Below, piece by piece: positions 1 through 9,428 of a stretch of DNA of 64,000 bases. The notes under the pieces were generated by a model. It was given only the letters and a program-made list of their open reading frames with translations. It made no database searches and had not been told where the DNA came from. Every line of letters begins with the position of its first letter. The stretch's first letter is position 1. Both the position numbers and the translations under genes were made by a program. This DNA is from an uncultured Tateyamaria sp. (GTDB lineage: Bacteria; Pseudomonadota; Alphaproteobacteria; Rhodobacterales; Rhodobacteraceae), in the NCBI GenBank assembly GCA_905480645.1, contig CAJQRC010000003.1, positions 1-64,000 of the forward strand, given 5' to 3'.

Positions 1-2
1 TA

Positions 3-1178
3 ATGGTGCGTTTAGTCGGTGGGGGTACTTACTCGCCTGGACGCTTGATGTTTGACGATCGAGCACAATTGTGGAGTGGTCAGAACTGGATGCCAGGATC
101 ACAGTCTGGTTTGGAAAAAGCGATTGGTGGTGGTGTTACGCGCCTTGACGCTTCGGGCCGAGCATTGTCGCCTCCTCTTACCGGCTATAATGATCAGGGC
201 CTTGACGGGATTGGTTGGGGTACAACGGTTTCGTCTGACAAGGTTTGGGTTGGTACCTTCAACAAAAAAATTGGTGTTTTTGATCTCGATGGTAAAGCAC
301 TGGGTCCTGCACAGGTGAATGGAGAGATTGGTGGCATTCAAGGGCTCGCTACCGCGCCAAATGGTGATGTATGGGCTTGTGATAATCAGTTAAACCAGAT
401 GATCCGTTTCCCGGGTGGAGATCACACAAAAGGCGAAATCATTAAACTTGATGGTTTAAATCGTCCTTTTGCTGTCGCTGTTGATAATGACAATTTTGTC
501 TGGGTGTCAAATAACGGTGGGATGACGGTAACGCGCTTTAACGGCAATACTCCAGAAAAGGTTTCGCAAATCAGCGTTGGGACTGCTCCGCGTGGCATTG
601 GCATCGATTCCAAGGGGAATGTGTGGGTTGGAGCCAATATGTCGCCGGGCTATCCTGTTCCAAAGATCCCTGCAGGTGCAAGCATCATTGATGAGTTCAG
701 AATTTCTTTAGCGAACATGAAGAAAAATGAGAAAAAGTATCCGAACGGTAGTGGTAACCTAACAATGCTTTCCTCGAAAGGTGATGTTCTCAAGGCTAAT
801 CTACTCAACGGACAAATTAGTGCGGGATGGGGAGTTTCTATAGATGGTCAAGATACTGTTTTTATTGGAAATTTCTTCGGTACAGGGTTCATGCAGGTAT
901 GTGGGCAAGACCAAAAAGTTTGCCCAGATGGAGTTGGGACAGGCCAGTTGATCCATGCCTACAAAAGCGGTGTACTCGAAAAGACTACTGATATCATGGT
1001 TGATGATGCTGGTAATGTTTGGAATGCAAACAACTGGAATGTTGTATCTGCTTTAGTCGAAGATAATCCTAACCGGGTTACTGCCACAATGGGTGGAGGT
1101 GATGGGATTGTTGTGATTTATGGAATTGCGAAGCCTGTAACAAACCCATTGATAGGTGCCGTCAGGTCACCCGGTTAA
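3..1178 (+). CDS. NHL/Vgb-type beta-propeller protein, probably 5'-truncated by the window edge
   Basis: Repeated propeller-like motifs such as GIGIDSKGNVWVGAN, GLATAPNGDVWACDN and AVAVDNDNFVWVSNN; ORF opens at the window edge. Confidence 0.65.
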   Translation: MVRLVGGGTYSPGRLMFDDRAQLWSGQNWMPGSQSGLEKAIGGGVTRLDASGRALSPPLTGYNDQGLDGIGWGTTVSSDKVWVGTFNKKIGVFDLDGKALGPAQVNGEIGGIQGLATAPNGDVWACDNQLNQMIRFPGGDHTKGEIIKLDGLNRPFAVAVDNDNFVWVSNNGGMTVTRFNGNTPEKVSQISVGTAPRGIGIDSKGNVWVGANMSPGYPVPKIPAGASIIDEFRISLANMKKNEKKYPNGSGNLTMLSSKGDVLKANLLNGQISAGWGVSIDGQDTVFIGNFFGTGFMQVCGQDQKVCPDGVGTGQLIHAYKSGVLEKTTDIMVDDAGNVWNANNWNVVSALVEDNPNRVTATMGGGDGIVVIYGIAKPVTNPLIGAVRSPG

Positions 1179-1611
1179 CTGTGACAAGATTGCCTTTCTG
1201 CAGGAATTTTACTGCGGAAAGGCTTAACGTCATAATCTTAGAGATTTTCGATTAAAGCCGTCGCATTTACTCTGGACCCAATATGGTGAGCTAATCGTAT
1301 TACTGGGTGGTTAGATTACCATGAAACTTGGGTAATGTGTATTGTTTGGGCCTATTTTCATTGAATTTATAAACTAATGTAACTGCTTGCTATGACGCAA
1401 CGTTGGCCAGATTATGACCATTTAAAATGGTTTAAATTTGGTATGCTCGATGGCCCTACATCGGTAATTTTACATGCGTCTATATTTTGTGCCTCCAGTG
1501 GAGGCACAAAATATACCAGTAGTATCGATTAGCCTATCTGATTGCATTGTTGCTAGACGCCAATTAGATTTTTCATGGCAAAAGCGCATTGCTTGGTCAT
1601 ATGAATAGCAC

Positions 1612-2364
1612 TTAGGTGGCTTTTAATAATTTCTGCGCTGGGCGGGGTAAATTATCCAGTAACGTAGTGACCAATGCGCGACAGTCATGCCCATGCCAAC
1701 TGGCGGAATGTGCAGTGCGTGGTAGCGTTGGATGCTTAAGTGTTAGCCTTCGCCAAACATGTACAATTAATATGCGAACTACTGCTATTTGAAGAGGGCT
1801 AAACGTTTCTACATTAAAGCTAATATTTGACAGAACTTGAAACAGATTATCATAGCCCTGTCGTAGGTAGTCTGATTCAATTTGTTTGCTCAGCCAGATC
1901 GGTAAGTGCGTGGGTTCAAGGATTATAGCTTCCGGTGGGCATACTGTACTGATTTCACAAACGAATATTCTTGATGTGATTTGCGTGTAAGATGCTGGAT
2001 CAAGAGAATTATCGCTTGTTTTGGTTATAAAAAATTGCATTTTTTCTTCTGTTTTTTGGGGTCGACCATAAATACGTGGACGGGCAGCAGCGCTATCGTG
2101 CGCTCCTTTGGCAGTAAGTTTATATTGACTTATACGGCCTAATCTTTGTGAGGTTATCCAGCCATCATTGCGTAAACGATGTAATGCCACACGGGTTGCT
2201 TCAGGCTTAATGCCAATTTCTCTCATAATTGAAGTAAGCACCGGTCCGTCTACCGCATTTTCTCCTGATAACTCACCAAAAACTGTTACTAACAAAGACC
2301 AAGCGCGAATTGGTCCTAGCTGTGTTAACAGTCGGACTGATTTGTTGTAAGAACTAAAAAGCAT
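1612..2364 (-). CDS. paaX: PaaX-family transcriptional repressor
   Basis: N-terminal winged helix (GIKPEATRVALHRLRNDGWITSQRLGRISQYKLTAKG) typical of PaaX; last gene of the paa operon, overlapping paaZ. Confidence 0.85.
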   Translation of the reverse strand: MLFSSYNKSVRLLTQLGPIRAWSLLVTVFGELSGENAVDGPVLTSIMREIGIKPEATRVALHRLRNDGWITSQRLGRISQYKLTAKGAHDSAAARPRIYGRPQKTEEKMQFFITKTSDNSLDPASYTQITSRIFVCEISTVCPPEAIILEPTHLPIWLSKQIESDYLRQGYDNLFQVLSNISFNVETFSPLQIAVVRILIVHVWRRLTLKHPTLPRTAHSASWHGHDCRALVTTLLDNLPRPAQKLLKAT

Positions 2365-4369
2365 TCATCGTCAGCAGTTCATATTCGGCAACTGGTTCAT
2401 CACTCTGATTAGTCAAAGCAACATGCCATTTTACCTCCCCATATTGGTCATTTCGAGGTGCTTTAGATTTAACTGTAAGTTGGACCTTAATACTGTCATT
2501 TGCCTCAACAGGTTTTAGGAAATGGAGTTTTTCGAGGCCAATATTTGCAAGAACTGGACCGGGTTCTGGGTGTACAAATAACCCTGCCGCAAAACTCAGC
2601 AATAGGTAGCCATGCGCAACACGGCCAGGAAAAAATGGATTTGCGCGTGCTTGTTCCTCGTTCATATGCGCATAGAATTTATCGCCAGTGAAATCAGCGA
2701 ACTTTTCGATATCCTCCAGTGTGATTTGTCGAGATACGGTATGTAGGGTATCTCCGGTCTTCAGATCATTAAAATGACGAGTGAAGGGATGAGAGCCTCC
2801 AGTTACTTCAGTAGCGCCCGGCACCCACTTCCTACCAATTGCTGAGAGAATGTCAGGACTGCCTTGTATTGCAGTTCGCTGCATGTATTTAGTCACTGCT
2901 CGGATGCCACCTAGTTCCTCGCCACCACCTGCTCGACCCGGGCCACCATGGGTCATATGAGGCATTGGTGCGCCATGTCCTGTCGCATCACTCATACTAT
3001 CACGATTGTTAAAATATAACCTTCCATGAAACGCAGCTGAACTGACTGTGATATCTTTTGCTACGTCTGTATCGTGTGTGATCACTGATGCCACAAGCGA
3101 TCCCTTGCCCCGGTTCAGTAATTCTGATGCATGTTCAATGTTACGATAAGGCATTATCGTGGACACAGGTCCAAAAGCTTCAACTTTATGTAGGTTTGAA
3201 GCGCCATCTGGGTTGGCGCAATAGAACAACATTGGGGGTAAGAACGCGCCTTTACTTTTCATCATAGTGAAGTCGTCAGGATTGCCAAAAACTCGCTCTG
3301 CCTCTGCTCCAATCAAAGCAGTTTTAGCCAGCACGTCACTTTTTTGTTCATTTGAGACCAGTGCGCCCATGTTTGTTTTGGGGTCACGGGGATCTCCAAT
3401 GCGAGTACGTGTTAGCCGATTACTGAGCGCTTTGATTGTTTCATCAACCCTGTTGGATGGCACCATAATGCGACGTATTGCAGTGCATTTTTGTCCGGCT
3501 TTTGCAGTTATTTCACGCTCAATTTCGTCAATAAATAGATCAAACTCTGGCATCTTTTTAGTTACGTCCGGGCCTAAAACAATTGCATTTAGGCTGTCTT
3601 GCTCTGCGGTAAACCGGATAGAGTTCGCAAGTAAATTAGGGTTGCTCCGCAGCATTAGACCTGTTTTTTCCGATCCAGTAAATGTAACTACATCCTGACA
3701 GTCTAAATGGTTGAGTAAATCGCCAATATTTCCAGAAATCAGTTGTAATGCCCCTTTTGGCAATAGGCCACTTTCGATGATCAGACGCACGCAGCATTCG
3801 GTTACATAAGAAGTGGATGTGGCTGGTTTTATTATTGCAGGCATTCCGGCCAAGAGAGTTGGAGCAAGCTTTTCTAACATGCCCCAAACTGGGAAATTAT
3901 AGGCGTTGATATGTAATGCTGCGCCTTGCAATGGCGTACAAACATGCTGCCCCATAAAATTAGATAAGCGTCCTAATTGTTCTGGTGGGCCATCAAGGTA
4001 AACGCAAGTGTCAGGCATCTCACGCCGTCCTTTAGATGCATAGACCAGCATCGTACCGATGCCTCCATCAATATCCATCAAATGATCGGATTGTGTGGCG
4101 CCAGTATCAAAACTTATTTCATATAGTATTTTGCGGTATTTCTTGAGATGCAAAGCAATTGCTTTCAACATTCGCGCTCTGTCGTGAAATGTCAAAGTGC
4201 GCAAACTGGGACCGCCAACATCTCGAGCATAGTCCTGCATGGACTGAACATTTAGTGCATCATTACCTACCTCGGCAATCACGTTGCCAGTGATAGCACT
4301 AGAAATGGGTTTTGCGCCTGCACCCGGGCCTAACCACTCGCCAGTAGCGAAGCTAGATATCTGACGCAT
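2354..4369 (-). CDS. paaZ: Bifunctional aldehyde dehydrogenase / oxepin-CoA hydrolase (PaaZ)
   Basis: ALDH domain (FTGSEKTG, AGQKCTAIRR) fused to MaoC-like hydratase (FADFTGDKFYAHMNEEQARANPFFPGRVAHGYLLLS). Start placed at MRQISSF rather than the track start at 4429. Confidence 0.93.
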   Translation of the reverse strand: MRQISSFATGEWLGPGAGAKPISSAITGNVIAEVGNDALNVQSMQDYARDVGGPSLRTLTFHDRARMLKAIALHLKKYRKILYEISFDTGATQSDHLMDIDGGIGTMLVYASKGRREMPDTCVYLDGPPEQLGRLSNFMGQHVCTPLQGAALHINAYNFPVWGMLEKLAPTLLAGMPAIIKPATSTSYVTECCVRLIIESGLLPKGALQLISGNIGDLLNHLDCQDVVTFTGSEKTGLMLRSNPNLLANSIRFTAEQDSLNAIVLGPDVTKKMPEFDLFIDEIEREITAKAGQKCTAIRRIMVPSNRVDETIKALSNRLTRTRIGDPRDPKTNMGALVSNEQKSDVLAKTALIGAEAERVFGNPDDFTMMKSKGAFLPPMLFYCANPDGASNLHKVEAFGPVSTIMPYRNIEHASELLNRGKGSLVASVITHDTDVAKDITVSSAAFHGRLYFNNRDSMSDATGHGAPMPHMTHGGPGRAGGGEELGGIRAVTKYMQRTAIQGSPDILSAIGRKWVPGATEVTGGSHPFTRHFNDLKTGDTLHTVSRQITLEDIEKFADFTGDKFYAHMNEEQARANPFFPGRVAHGYLLLSFAAGLFVHPEPGPVLANIGLEKLHFLKPVEANDSIKVQLTVKSKAPRNDQYGEVKWHVALTNQSDEPVAEYELLTMNAF

Positions 4370-4380
4370 AGCCACTACTC

Positions 4381-5445
4381 CTAGTGTTGATCGTAATCCA
4401 CAATAAGCGTATCGCTCAGTGGATAGCATTGGCAGGTTAACACATACCCAGCTTCAACTTCATAGTCTTCAAGCGAATGGTTAGTTAGCATTTGGAACTC
4501 ACCCTCGATTATTTTAGCCTTACAAGTGCTGCATACGCCTGCACGGCAAGCATGGGGCACATCGAGATTATGATATAGTGCCGTTTCGAGTACGGATTGG
4601 TCTTTAGCTATTTCAATACTGTGTGTTGCGCCATCAAGTGTAATTTTTGCTCTGGTGCTCAGAGAATCTTTTAATTTTTTGCTACTTGATTTTTGAGGTA
4701 TCAACCCACCTTGGCTTATTCCAAATAACTCAAATTTGATTTGATTTTTACGTAATCCGTGCTGTCTAAGCGCTTTAGTGGCGGCTATCATCATAGGCTC
4801 AGGTCCGCAGATATAGGCAATGTTGATATTTTCTATGTTGATCCATGATTTAAACAAAGCCTCACATTTATTTTGGTCAATGCGACCTGAAAAAAGATCG
4901 ATATCTTGCCCAGATTCTAAGATGTGTATTACTGCAAGGCGATCCATGAAATGGCTTTTCAGATCTTCTAATTCTTCTCGGAACATTATTGTGTGAACGG
5001 CTTGGTTCGCGTAAATCAATGTAAAATCACTTTTTGGTTCTTCGGAAAGTACTGATCGAAGTAGGGATAAAATCGGAGTAATGCCGGACCCGCCTGCGAA
5101 ACTAAGATAAGAATTTACATTTTTTGATGCCTTGCCGGCATAGAAGTCGCCCATTGGAGGCATAGCCTCGAGTTGATCCCCAACTTTTAGATTAGTATTC
5201 GCATATGTGGAGAACGCTCCCCCATCAACTTGTTTGATTCCGACTTGTAAAACGCCATCATCAACTCCGGAACAGATTGAGTAGTTGCGACGCAACTCTA
5301 TTTCTCCAAAATTTTTGCGGAATGTCAGGTATTGGCCTTGGGTGAATTTGAATATTTCAGGGTCATTAGGTTTGAGTGTCAGCACAACAGCTTTGCGAAT
5401 AGTGCGATGAATTCGGGTGACAGTAAGGGGATAAAACTGTGGCAT
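4381..5445 (-). CDS. paaE: Phenylacetyl-CoA epoxidase reductase subunit
   Basis: FNR-like domain plus C-terminal 2Fe-2S ferredoxin (PHACRAGVCSTCKAKIIEGEF). Start placed at MPQFYPL. Confidence 0.92.
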   Translation of the reverse strand: MPQFYPLTVTRIHRTIRKAVVLTLKPNDPEIFKFTQGQYLTFRKNFGEIELRRNYSICSGVDDGVLQVGIKQVDGGAFSTYANTNLKVGDQLEAMPPMGDFYAGKASKNVNSYLSFAGGSGITPILSLLRSVLSEEPKSDFTLIYANQAVHTIMFREELEDLKSHFMDRLAVIHILESGQDIDLFSGRIDQNKCEALFKSWINIENINIAYICGPEPMMIAATKALRQHGLRKNQIKFELFGISQGGLIPQKSSSKKLKDSLSTRAKITLDGATHSIEIAKDQSVLETALYHNLDVPHACRAGVCSTCKAKIIEGEFQMLTNHSLEDYEVEAGYVLTCQCYPLSDTLIVDYDQH

Positions 5446-5912
5446 TATATGCACTTAAAATAGTCAAACGGTTCTAGGCAATCTTTACAACGCCACTGCG
5501 CCTTACACGGAGTTGATCCAAACTCACTTATCTCTTCCAAAGAATTTGATTTACAACGTGGGCATTGTTTGGGGCTGCCTGTGGAGCGAGGGGGAGCAAT
5601 GCCATAGGCTTCCAATTTTTTACATCCCGCGTCTGACATCCAATCTGTAGTCCATGGAGGAGCAATTTGACGTTTCAGGGTTAGCTTTTGGATTCCTCGT
5701 GCGCTCAAGGCTGCTTCAATTTGAAAGTTAATGAGAGAGGTTGCTGGGCAGCCAGAATAGGTTGGTGTTACTGTAACTTCGAGTGTATCAGCCCGCCATT
5801 GAATGTCGCGTATGACGCCTAGATCCAGCAGAGAAATTGCTGGAATTTCTGGATCTGGTACGTCAGCCAGCCATTTCCAAACTACACTGGTTGACGGGCG
5901 CCCTTCTACCAT
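5445..5912 (-). CDS. paaD: Phenylacetyl-CoA epoxidase subunit PaaD (DUF59 type)
   Basis: DPEIPAISLLDLGVIRDI...TPTYSGCPAT and C-terminal Cys pairs (CPRCKS...CKDC); in paaABCDE order. Confidence 0.92.
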   Translation of the reverse strand: MVEGRPSTSVVWKWLADVPDPEIPAISLLDLGVIRDIQWRADTLEVTVTPTYSGCPATSLINFQIEAALSARGIQKLTLKRQIAPPWTTDWMSDAGCKKLEAYGIAPPRSTGSPKQCPRCKSNSLEEISEFGSTPCKAQWRCKDCLEPFDYFKCI

Positions 5913-6628
5913 TTGGCCTCTGGGTAACTACGTGGTAGGGATTGCATTGTTGCAAGGATATGACTGAGATGTTCAGAATGCTGGGTGCCAGTTTTACCTC
6001 CTTTATGATAAAATTCACTTTCTGGCTTTGTTAATGTTGCCTTATTTAATGTTGCCGACAGGTGTGCGTCAAACCTTGGCCGTAATGCTGCCATATCGAT
6101 AAGGTCGTCTTTGTCTGTCATGAACATCTCGCCCACGTAAGGGTACAGCCTGTTTAAAGCGCTTTGCATGCGTAACTGGCTTTTCTCAGTTCCGTCGCCC
6201 AAAGCAATTACTATATTTGTAGAACGTGCGCGGTGGTAAGTGACCTCTTTAGATGATTTCTGCGCAATACCTCGGACATCTTTATCGGTGTGGTGGCTGA
6301 GTATTCTAAGCGTTTCCAGATGCCATGTATCAAACAAAAATTGACGCATCATGGTTACACCAAAATCTCGGTTTGGCTGTTCGACAAGCAGTAAATTTTT
6401 AAAATCCCAAGGATTGCGGTGGTAGGCCAACATATCAGAGTCACGACCAAGCCCCTCACGATTGCCGGCTAAATCTAGCCAGAGCCTTGTTTGTCCAATT
6501 AGATCAAGAGCGATATTAGCTAGTGCGATATCCTCCTCAGGTGCTGGGCCGTGACCACACCATTCTGACAAGCGTTGCCCTAAAACCAACGTGTTGTCGC
6601 CCATTCTGAGAATACTAGTGAAACTCAC
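5906..6628 (-). CDS. paaC: Phenylacetyl-CoA epoxidase subunit PaaC
   Basis: Ferritin-like helical protein (GDNTLVLGQRLSEWCGHGPAPEEDIALANIALDLIGQTRLWLDLAG); operon context. Confidence 0.93.
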   Translation of the reverse strand: MSFTSILRMGDNTLVLGQRLSEWCGHGPAPEEDIALANIALDLIGQTRLWLDLAGNREGLGRDSDMLAYHRNPWDFKNLLLVEQPNRDFGVTMMRQFLFDTWHLETLRILSHHTDKDVRGIAQKSSKEVTYHRARSTNIVIALGDGTEKSQLRMQSALNRLYPYVGEMFMTDKDDLIDMAALRPRFDAHLSATLNKATLTKPESEFYHKGGKTGTQHSEHLSHILATMQSLPRSYPEAKW

Positions 6629-6909
6629 ATCGCCTCGACATCATCTGGAATTTGGAAAAAAGATGGGTGGCGGTAAATCTTATCTTCTGACGGCTCAAAA
6701 AGCGCGTCTTTATCACTCGGACAAGAAGCTACGATTTGCATTGAAGGTATTACCCAAATGCTGACGCCTTCATTGCGCCGTGTGTAGACGTCGCGTGCGT
6801 TTTGAATCGCATGTTGCGAGTCTGTTGCATGAACGGAACCAACGTGGCGATGTGATAGGCCATGTTTACCCCGAATAAAAACTTCGTAGAGAGGCCATTC
6901 ATTGTTCAC
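6625..6909 (-). CDS. paaB: Phenylacetyl-CoA epoxidase subunit PaaB
   Basis: WPLYEVFIRGKHGLSHRHVGSVHA...ARDVYTRRNEGVSIWVIP. GTG start at 6909 gives a PaaB-sized protein; the track extension to 7089 overlaps paaA. Confidence 0.9.
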   Translation of the reverse strand: MNNEWPLYEVFIRGKHGLSHRHVGSVHATDSQHAIQNARDVYTRRNEGVSIWVIPSMQIVASCPSDKDALFEPSEDKIYRHPSFFQIPDDVEAM

Positions 6910-6913
6910 TTGT

Positions 6914-7891
6914 TCACTCCGCTGCAAGTATTGCCATATTCTTTTTTTCCGCATGAGCAATGCGGGCCTCCCGAACCCAAGCACCATCTTCCCATGCGGC
7001 TTGTCTTGCTTCAATTCGATCAACTGATGCGGGACCATTACCTTCCAGAACATCAAAAAATTCAGACCAGTCTGGTTGGCTAAAATCATAGCTCTGCTTT
7101 CTTTCGTTCCAGTTTAAATTTATATCTGGTATCGAAAGGCCAAGATATTCGGCTTGTGGCACTGTCTGATTCACGAACTTTTGACGCAATTCATCATTTG
7201 AATTAATCTTTATTTTCCAGCGCATTGATTGCTCTGAATGCACACTTTCTGCGTCAGGCGGGCCAAACATCATGAGAGAAGGATACCAAAGACGATTGAG
7301 TGCGTCTTGCGCCATGTGCTTTTGCTCAGCGGTGCCATTTACCATTTTTATCATAATATCAAAACCCTGGCGCTGATGAAAAGATTCCTCTTTGCAGATG
7401 CGGACCATGGCACGGGCATAAGGCCCATAACTAGTTCGTTGAAGAGGAACTTGATTAAGGATTGCTGCTCCATCGATTAACCAACCGATCACCCCCATAT
7501 CGGCCCAAGTAAGAGCTGGATATGAAAAGATTGAGGAATATTTCATCTGCCCGTTTAGGAGCATTTCTGTTAGCTCATCACGGCTAACTCCAAGTGTTTC
7601 AGCGGCACAATATAAATATAGACCATGTCCAGCTTCATCCTGTACTTTAGCTAATAAGATGGCCTTACGTTCCAAAGATGGTGCACGCGTAATCCAATTG
7701 CCTTCAGGCAGTTGACCAACTATTTCACTGTGCGCGTGTTGACCTATCTGGCGGATGAGTGTTTTGCGATATCCCTTAGGCATCCAGTCTTTTGGCTCAA
7801 TGCGGTCGCCGTCGTCTATGCGTGCCTGAAATGCCATGAGTTTTTTAGGGTCTTCGTAAGTTTCTTCAGATTTTATCATTTGTGCATACAT
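6914..7891 (-). CDS. paaA: Phenylacetyl-CoA epoxidase catalytic subunit PaaA
   Basis: [54 protein letters not shown]. Confidence 0.95.
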   Translation of the reverse strand: MYAQMIKSEETYEDPKKLMAFQARIDDGDRIEPKDWMPKGYRKTLIRQIGQHAHSEIVGQLPEGNWITRAPSLERKAILLAKVQDEAGHGLYLYCAAETLGVSRDELTEMLLNGQMKYSSIFSYPALTWADMGVIGWLIDGAAILNQVPLQRTSYGPYARAMVRICKEESFHQRQGFDIMIKMVNGTAEQKHMAQDALNRLWYPSLMMFGPPDAESVHSEQSMRWKIKINSNDELRQKFVNQTVPQAEYLGLSIPDINLNWNERKQSYDFSQPDWSEFFDVLEGNGPASVDRIEARQAAWEDGAWVREARIAHAEKKNMAILAAE

Positions 7892-7922
7892 TTTATAGAT
7901 CCTTTTGTAGGAAGGCGTCTGC

Positions 7923-9128
7923 TTAACTGGCGCGTTCTAAAACAAGTGCAACTCCTTGACCAACTCCTACACACATTGTGCAAAGTGCATATCGTTTATC
8001 AATTTGCTGGAGTTGATAGGCAGCAGAGATAACCAACCTTGCGCCGGACATACCCAAAGGATGGCCGAGGGCAATAGCACCGCCTCTTGCATTCACGCGT
8101 GAATCGTCATCAGCTATTCCCATGCTGCGTAATGTGGCCAGTCCTTGAGATGCAAAGGCTTCGTTCAGTTCTATTATATCCATTTGATTCAAAGTCAGTC
8201 CCGCTCGATGAAGTACTTTTTGGCATGCCGGTACAGGACCAATTCCCATAATACGAGGCTCAACACCTGCAGCACTCATTCCAACAATTCTTGCCATTGG
8301 GGTAAGTCCATTTGCCTCTGCCGCTTTGGTCGACGCTATCAGCAAGGCAGCGGAGCCATCATTTAAGCCGGAAGCATTTCCCGCAGTTACTGTTTTGTCT
8401 AATCCGTTTATACTTTTTAGCTGACCGAGAGTATCCAAATTAGTATCTGGGCGCGGATGTTCATCTTCTGTGATAGTTACATGGCCGACTTTGCTTTGAG
8501 GGATAATGACAGGAGTAATTTCATTTTTAAACTCCCCATTTTCGTGTGCATTTTTCCATCTTTCTTGTGATCTTGCTGCGAACGCATCCTGATCAGCACG
8601 GCTAATGTTCCAGTCCTTGGCAACATTTTCTGCCGTTTCAGGCATGGAATCGATGCCATATTGTTTTTTTATTTTTGGGTTCACAAATCGCCAACCGATG
8701 GTTGTATCGTAGATCTGATTGGTACGACTAAATGGCGCTTCAGCTTTTGGTAAAACAAAAGGAGCGCGACTCATATTCTCGATACCACCAGCGATGGCTA
8801 TGTCTATCTCACCTGATTTTATACCACGCGCTATGATACCAACAGCATCCATACCAGAAGCGCACAAGCGATTAATTGTAGCGCCTGGTACACCGGTTGG
8901 AAGACCAGCTAAAAGGGCTGCCATCCGAGCTACGTTGCGGTTATCTTCACCTGCTTGATTTGCACAACCGAGTATGATGTCGTCTAGGTTTGACCAATCT
9001 ACATTTGGGTTACGGGATATCAGCGAAGCGATAGGTATGGCTGCTAGATCATCTGTTCGTATGGTAGACAAGCTTCCACCATACCTACCAATAGGTGTGC
9101 GTTGCGCGTCACAGATAAATGCGTCCAT
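7923..9128 (-). CDS. paaJ: 3-oxoadipyl-CoA / 3-oxo-5,6-dehydrosuberyl-CoA thiolase
   Basis: Thiolase motifs ([44 protein letters not shown]-like, CVGVGQG); first gene of the paa operon. Confidence 0.88.
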   Translation of the reverse strand: MDAFICDAQRTPIGRYGGSLSTIRTDDLAAIPIASLISRNPNVDWSNLDDIILGCANQAGEDNRNVARMAALLAGLPTGVPGATINRLCASGMDAVGIIARGIKSGEIDIAIAGGIENMSRAPFVLPKAEAPFSRTNQIYDTTIGWRFVNPKIKKQYGIDSMPETAENVAKDWNISRADQDAFAARSQERWKNAHENGEFKNEITPVIIPQSKVGHVTITEDEHPRPDTNLDTLGQLKSINGLDKTVTAGNASGLNDGSAALLIASTKAAEANGLTPMARIVGMSAAGVEPRIMGIGPVPACQKVLHRAGLTLNQMDIIELNEAFASQGLATLRSMGIADDDSRVNARGGAIALGHPLGMSGARLVISAAYQLQQIDKRYALCTMCVGVGQGVALVLERAS

Positions 9129-9178
9129 AGCAAAACCCTCCAGTATAAAATAAATGCTTTTTATGTAATACGCAATTA

Positions 9179-9222
9179 AAATGTTACATATATGGGAGAT
9201 TTTCTATTTTTTTGTAACATTT
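9179..9222. promoter_or_regulatory. Candidate PaaX operator: 10-bp inverted repeat AAATGTTACA-N24-TGTAACATTT upstream of the paa operon
   Basis: Perfect arms at 9179-9188 and 9213-9222, about 50-95 bp upstream of the first paa gene. Confidence 0.5.
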
Positions 9223-9428
9223 GGTGGTAAGCGACAGTTGGCGTAAAACATTATTTTGCACGTTGATGGAAATATAAGTGCTATAATTATGACAAACAAA
9301 ACACAGATCGTTTTACTTTTAAAGCACGAGTCTCGGCTGGGCTTTCAGTAATTATTACACAATGTGCGGTGTCTTTGTTTTACTGAAATGCTGGGTACAA
9401 CCCAAAAAAATGTAAGCTTGGTTGTTCA

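Noticed and set aside
3267-3698. 143-aa plus-strand ORF inside paaZ
   Set aside because: Antisense to paaZ with no recognisable domain or SD support.
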